A DNA stretch of 64,000 bases from the NCBI GenBank assembly GCA_023251075.1, contig JAHEZM010000006.1, positions 62,001-126,000 on the forward strand. Direction: 5' to 3'. Positions within the stretch are counted from its first letter, which is position 1; each line of letters opens with the position of its first letter. A program made the position numbers and the translations under genes. This document shows positions 59,639 to 64,000 of the stretch, piece by piece. Source of the DNA: Flavobacteriales bacterium. GTDB lineage: Bacteria > Bacteroidota > Bacteroidia > Flavobacteriales_C > GCA-002722245. The notes beneath the pieces are model-generated. The model searched no databases. It was not told the origin of the DNA and saw only the letters and a list, made by a program, of their open reading frames with translations.

Positions 59639-59809
59639 CTAATCTTCTTCGTAAAAATCGCCCATCGGACCAAGATCTTCTCCGAAGAAACCATCCTCAT
59701 CGTCCTCTTCAAAGGCCTTCTTTTTCAATTTAGTTTTCTCTTTTTTAGAAATCTCTTTACCAAGAGTTTTCTTTTTTACCGGTTTTTTTTCGAATTCTTT
59801 CTTTTTCAT
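59639..59809 (-). CDS. Small highly charged protein (56 aa)
   Basis: The ORF runs from ATG 59809 to TAG at 59641 and encodes MKKKEFEKKPVKKKTLGKEI, then KKEKTKLKKK and an acidic tail FEEDDEDGFFGEDLGPMGD with FYEED at the end. The first half is strongly basic (Lys-rich), the second strongly acidic. It is too short for most gene callers, but it has a terminator 19 bp downstream and no overlap with other genes. I know no function; such Lys-then-Glu/Asp proteins occur in Bacteroidota and could bind nucleic acid or ribosomes by charge. Confidence 0.65.
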   Translation of the reverse strand: MKKKEFEKKPVKKKTLGKEISKKEKTKLKKKAFEEDDEDGFFGEDLGPMGDFYEED

Positions 59810-59910
59810 GGCTCAAGCGATAACTGTGTATTACCTATCAATCCAATGGATTTAATTGTTATTTCCCAAATATAATGGAGAGAAATATTATTCTCCAAAT
59901 TTTATTGAAG

Positions 59911-59940
59911 AAAAAAACGCTCCGAAGAATTTCGGAGCGT
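59911..59940 (-). terminator. Intrinsic terminator of the alpha-2-macroglobulin gene
   Basis: On the minus strand, ACGCTCCGAA (59931-59940) and TTCGGAGCGT (59917-59926) form a 10-bp perfect stem with a 4-nt loop, then a T7 run. It lies 48 bp after the stop codon. Confidence 0.9.
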
Positions 59941-59987
59941 CCTATTCAGCAAAAGTGTTGGTCTTCACCCTTGCTATCCAACAACCA

Positions 59988-62900
59988 CTATTCTTTTACA
60001 ACCTCTACCCAACTACCAGGAATACGAGCATTGATAAGGTTATCATACATCGCTTCGGTATACACCGTTGGGAGATAAAATCTACCCAGGTAGGTAGCAT
60101 TCAACTGAATAGTGAAAGTCTTACTTTCTTTAACTCTTAATTCATAATAGCTATACACTCTATCGTCTCTGATATCTTGGTAACGCGCAGCATTGGAAGA
60201 ATTATCGCCAAACAACCGGGCATTATGTATTTCCCATCCACTAGGAAAAATTTGATTCAAAGCCATTTCTTCATACATGCCTTTATTTCCCGGATTAGTG
60301 ATAGTAACTTCGGCTACAAAATCGGTTCCCTGTGCAATTTTAGTGGGTTGAATTTCTACACCATTCATGTCTTTATACACAATTTTCATAGCCAAATCTT
60401 TAGCACTTGCTGTTTTATCACCCACCAAAGGAACCCCTTCCACAATTACTTTTAAGTAAAGCGTTTTAGCACTAGTGTTTTTAACTTTAACTACACCTTT
60501 CTTAACGATGTCTATATCGTTAAATTTCACTTGTGATAAACATTTTCCAGTACTCATATTTTTCACCTCACCATTGTTTAACTGATAAGTATAACTTATT
60601 GCGGAAGTTTCACTGCTAATTCCTGAAAACACAGCTATTGACAATAAACCGTAAGCGGTTTCTTGTGTACTCAACCAATTATCTCCACTTAACATTTTTG
60701 CAACATCTTTCGCTAAAATGGCAGCAGTAACATGATTCCCCATCAAACTCATAGTTTCTAAAATCATCGATTGATCTCTATAAGAAGAACCGTAGCTGTA
60801 CGACAATTCTTTGTAATTGGTGACTATAGTTGGTAAGCCTGTAATCAATTTAGTGGCCACTTCTTTTTGTCCCACCAACTGATAAGCCGCAGCCAATCTC
60901 CATTTTGCACTGGCACATAAAGAAGCCTCTTCACGTAAACGGTTCATGGCACCCAACTCAGCATTTCCACTCACCGCCAGAACAAACAAACGATAGGCTT
61001 GAATCAACTGATTGCTTTCGTTGCCATGAGGGTGACTGTAATTTCCATTGTTAGGAAACCAATATTTAGCAGTTTGTTGCTGATATTTCACCCAATTGCT
61101 TTTCATATTTTGAGGCAAACTGTATCCCAGTTTTTCTGCTTCAATCATGAAATGCCCTGCGTAATTACTACCCCATTCGCTATCTACATTTTCACCAGGC
61201 CAGTAAGAAAACCCGCCGTTAGAAGTTTGAAACAATTGCAAACGTTTTAATCCGGCTTTGATGTTATCGGCAATTTGTTTTTTCTGACTTTCTTTCACAT
61301 CCATCAAGTTGGTTAAAAACAATTGAGGAAATACAGAAGAAGTAGTTTGTTCAATACATCCGTGAGGATATTGAATTAAATACTGCATTCTTTTTTCCAT
61401 AGCAATGGGAGGCACAGAACTCAATTCAATGGTTGCATGATTGGTACCTTCTATTCCAATAAAATTAACATTGGCATTATACTCTTTTCCTGGTTCTAAA
61501 ATCACTTCTGTTCCGTCTACTACTTTAGGATTAGGAGTTCTCACATCAATTTCCATTTCCTGGGTACTCACTTCTTTTCCGCTGGTAGCTATAATTTTCA
61601 CTTTGGCTACGCCCACTTTAGCAGCAACATTTAATTTAAAATTCAATACTTCATCACCTATTTCGTTGAAGTGAATACTTTGTGATTTCGCACCATCGAT
61701 CACCAACAAGCCATTTACTTCTACCTCTACTTTTACATCTTTAATGAAATTATCCATCGCAAAAATATTTACGGGCAATTGAACTTGTTCTGTTGGTCCG
61801 AGAACACGAGGTAAAGTAGCCAATACCATTAAAGGTTTTTTAACCGGCACCGATTTTTCTGCACTACCATAAGCCCCTTCATTTTCGGCTACCACCATTA
61901 CACGAACAGAACCCACATAATTTGGCATTTTAATAGTGTGTGATTTCTCTTTTCCAACTTCCACTGTAAATGGTCCGATGAATTTTACCATGGGTTTAAA
62001 ACGATTCGCTTTGGCATCTTTTCCATTGAGTAAATCACCATCACCTCCCACACTCAACAACTTATCTAGTTTACCGGCATAAGCACCAATTACATAATCA
62101 TACATATCCCAGGTTTTAACACCCAAAGCTTCTTTAGCATAGAAAGTATTCCAGGGTTGTGGTGTTTTAAATCGGGTAAGATCCAACAATCCTTCATCTA
62201 CAATAGCCAAAGAATAAGTCATTTTTCTTCCTGTTTTTTCTTTCACTTTAATGTTCACTGTAGATTCTGGTTTAATCACATCAGCCATCACAATTTCAGG
62301 GTACAGATGAGTTAAAGGATCATCCACCGTGATAGGCACCACACCATATAAACGTATAGGCAAATCATTGATAGTGTTGGCATGAGGCTGCACCAAAGTA
62401 ACGTGCACATAGGCGTTGGGCGACATATCAGCAGTTGTTGCAAACTCATAAACCGTTTCTCCTTTTTGAGTATCTATCCAAAATTTCTTCACCACTTTAG
62501 TTCTTGTTTCTACACTAACCAAAGCTCTCCCTTCAGCAGAAGAAGGAAATGATAATTTTACTTTTTCACCTTTCACATATTTATCTTTATCACAAGAGAA
62601 ATTCAACATGGTAGCATTTTCACTTCCGCTTCTATTTCCTCTTCTCCAATAAGGCCAATCGATATACACCACTTTACCCGTTTGGTGATTTCCTTTGGCA
62701 TCGGTAAGGGTAATTAAATAGCGACCATAATCAGGATAATTAATTCGGAAATTGAAATTTGCGTGTCCGTTTTTAGTAGCCAAAACAGTATCCTTCATAG
62801 AGATTGAACCATAACGGGAAATGTAATTGGTTAACTCTTCTTCGTTATGTTCATACCACCATCTCCATTGAATTTTATACACTTTCACCACTAGTTTTTC

Positions 62901-64000
62901 GGCATTCACCAAATCACCTTTATCGTTCACCGTTACCACATCGAAATTGTAGTTACTGCCTGTTTCCAACGATTCATCGTAGTTATCTGTTTTAGGAGAA
63001 TGCAATCCAACATAAGTAGAGAAAGGAGAATAAATAGTTGAGTTTTTATCGATACTAAAATCACCTCCTTCTTCATACACTTTGGTTAAATAAGTGGCGC
63101 GCAATTTTCCGGGAGCCGTTTGTCCTACATTCAATTTTGTTTTTACGGTAGCCTCTCCTTTTGCATTTAAGTTGGCATCAAAAACCGATTCAGATTCAGA
63201 ATAATAAGTACGAATAGGAGAATCAAAAACATAGTTATCGAATTTATCGAAGGTGGTTTTCATTTGATTTACCGATACATTTACTGTTGCTCTTAAATTC
63301 TTTGCCACTGCGCCATGCAACCACTTAGCACTTAATTGAGCGCTATCTTCATTTGCTTTTTGATTGGGTTCGAAATAAATTTTCAAACGATTGGGTTTTA
63401 CTGTCTCCACTTTCAATCTTTCGGTAAAAGTGATGTTACCTACTTTAACAATAGCATTGTAATTTCCTGTAGGTGCATCAGAAGATGTTGCTGTTCTGAA
63501 ATCGAACATTCCATTTACATTTTTTGATTTCGTTACCTGATAAATTATTTGTCCGTTAGGGTCATGCAACTCAAATTTCACAGGATGATTGGCAGGCAAT
63601 TTTTTCATCTTATCTTCCAAAATAAAATTGATATACAAAGAATCTCCCGGCCGCCATACACCTCTTTCGCCATATATAAATCCTTTGATTCCTTTTTGCA
63701 CCACTTCACCTTCCACATCAAATTTGCTTAATGACAAAGCGTGCCCATCGCCCAATTTTAAATAGCCACGTTGCTTGCCCCATTTGGCCAACATTAAAAA
63801 TGGTTTTTCTTTCAATTTAATATCTAACATACCGGCGGTATCGGTAACACCCATCGCAATTAAATCGTGAGCATAACCAAAATATTCCACCACAGCACCC
63901 GACATTGGTTTGGCTGTAATCATATTGGTTAAGAAGGCATGTGAAGTGTGATCTTCATCCAATTTGTAAATCATTCCAATATCAGAAGCCAGAATATTTC
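59988..64000 (-). CDS. Alpha-2-macroglobulin family protein, N-terminus outside the window (partial)
   Basis: At least 1,336 codons are visible; the reading frame remains open to the right edge (NILASDIGMIYKL), so the first Met inside the window is not the start. Order: MG domains (ITAKPMSGAVVEYFGYAHDL, GYLKLGDGHALSLSKFD, IYGERGVWRPGDSLYINFIL, typical MG2/bacterial A2M), the A2M core (TYSLAIVDEGLLDLTRFKTP, FKPMVKFIGPFTVEVGK), thioester region with the CxEQ motif in YPHGCIEQTTSSVFPQ, then the alpha-alpha barrel TED (FSYWPGENVDSEWGSNYAGH) and a C-terminal receptor-like domain. Bacterial A2Ms trap proteases in the periplasm or on the surface. A PBP1C partner, usual elsewhere, is not in view. Confidence 0.93.
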   Translation of the reverse strand, partial: NILASDIGMIYKLDEDHTSHAFLTNMITAKPMSGAVVEYFGYAHDLIAMGVTDTAGMLDIKLKEKPFLMLAKWGKQRGYLKLGDGHALSLSKFDVEGEVVQKGIKGFIYGERGVWRPGDSLYINFILEDKMKKLPANHPVKFELHDPNGQIIYQVTKSKNVNGMFDFRTATSSDAPTGNYNAIVKVGNITFTERLKVETVKPNRLKIYFEPNQKANEDSAQLSAKWLHGAVAKNLRATVNVSVNQMKTTFDKFDNYVFDSPIRTYYSESESVFDANLNAKGEATVKTKLNVGQTAPGKLRATYLTKVYEEGGDFSIDKNSTIYSPFSTYVGLHSPKTDNYDESLETGSNYNFDVVTVNDKGDLVNAEKLVVKVYKIQWRWWYEHNEEELTNYISRYGSISMKDTVLATKNGHANFNFRINYPDYGRYLITLTDAKGNHQTGKVVYIDWPYWRRGNRSGSENATMLNFSCDKDKYVKGEKVKLSFPSSAEGRALVSVETRTKVVKKFWIDTQKGETVYEFATTADMSPNAYVHVTLVQPHANTINDLPIRLYGVVPITVDDPLTHLYPEIVMADVIKPESTVNIKVKEKTGRKMTYSLAIVDEGLLDLTRFKTPQPWNTFYAKEALGVKTWDMYDYVIGAYAGKLDKLLSVGGDGDLLNGKDAKANRFKPMVKFIGPFTVEVGKEKSHTIKMPNYVGSVRVMVVAENEGAYGSAEKSVPVKKPLMVLATLPRVLGPTEQVQLPVNIFAMDNFIKDVKVEVEVNGLLVIDGAKSQSIHFNEIGDEVLNFKLNVAAKVGVAKVKIIATSGKEVSTQEMEIDVRTPNPKVVDGTEVILEPGKEYNANVNFIGIEGTNHATIELSSVPPIAMEKRMQYLIQYPHGCIEQTTSSVFPQLFLTNLMDVKESQKKQIADNIKAGLKRLQLFQTSNGGFSYWPGENVDSEWGSNYAGHFMIEAEKLGYSLPQNMKSNWVKYQQQTAKYWFPNNGNYSHPHGNESNQLIQAYRLFVLAVSGNAELGAMNRLREEASLCASAKWRLAAAYQLVGQKEVATKLITGLPTIVTNYKELSYSYGSSYRDQSMILETMSLMGNHVTAAILAKDVAKMLSGDNWLSTQETAYGLLSIAVFSGISSETSAISYTYQLNNGEVKNMSTGKCLSQVKFNDIDIVKKGVVKVKNTSAKTLYLKVIVEGVPLVGDKTASAKDLAMKIVYKDMNGVEIQPTKIAQGTDFVAEVTITNPGNKGMYEEMALNQIFPSGWEIHNARLFGDNSSNAARYQDIRDDRVYSYYELRVKESKTFTIQLNATYLGRFYLPTVYTEAMYDNLINARIPGSWVEVVKE

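Overview
The window is a gene-dense, AT-rich stretch of a Bacteroidota chromosome, probably a free-living, Flavobacteriia/Sphingobacteriia-like member of Bacteroidia. The evidence is type IX secretion (T9SS) components (PorQ, a PorP/SprF-family protein), four T9SS cargo proteins with type A or type B (CHU_C) C-terminal sorting domains, TAnnTTTG-type promoter boxes, Bacteroidota-style lipoproteins, and a six-repeat S1 protein. No rRNA, tRNA, CRISPR array, transposase or prophage gene was seen.

Layout. 1-5.2 kb: end of leuD, a lipoprotein, leuB, a DUF6340-like lipoprotein, a PIN-PhoH ATPase and two small unknown genes, nearly every unit closed by a strong hairpin terminator. 5.2-9.9 kb: a giant T9SS adhesin. 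9.9-17.5 kb: bioB-bioF, trmD, and a minus-strand run of pyrR-pyrB, a STAS protein, a T9SS cargo, rnz and a LuxR-type regulator. A 56-codon ORF plus terminator lies directly before pyrR and looks like an attenuator leader. 17.5-25.5 kb: T9SS choice-of-anchor B protein, lon, a GlmU-like sugar nucleotidyltransferase carrying an in-frame palindromic repeat, and rpsA. 25.7-31.4 kb: PorP/SprF, cmk, porQ, YcxB-like, an EamA transporter and a membrane SpoIIE phosphatase. 31.6-39.7 kb: a LOG-family protein, then a two-component system followed by a tripartite RND efflux pump (TolC, adaptor, permease). 39.7-43.8 kb: a small P-loop ATPase and recQ, separated by a 1.66-kb module (frameshifted lipoprotein plus outer-membrane-type protein) bounded by 73-bp direct repeats copied from the end of the ATPase gene. 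44-50 kb: glycosyltransferase, miaE, ceramidase-like protein, lipoprotein, thioesterase, dnaA. 50-59.6 kb: small membrane protein, TPR-SpoIIE phosphatase, LMW-PTP, RsmI-like methyltransferase, PsbP-like secreted protein, GT9, a second giant T9SS adhesin, rdgB. 59.6-64 kb: a small charged protein and an alpha-2-macroglobulin that runs off the right edge.

Most genes are housekeeping or envelope functions. The less ordinary content is non-coding: a family of palindromic repeats with five copies here (one perfect 37-bp inverted pair, one in-frame inside a gene, one in each of two composite elements, one of those with another palindrome embedded in it), the pyrR leader, and the direct-repeat-bounded module. 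No clearly new multi-gene system was found. The best candidates for undescribed biology are the composite repeat element, the pyrR leader ORF/terminator and the recQ-side insertion scar. All functional calls come from reading the protein sequences by eye; no database search was run.
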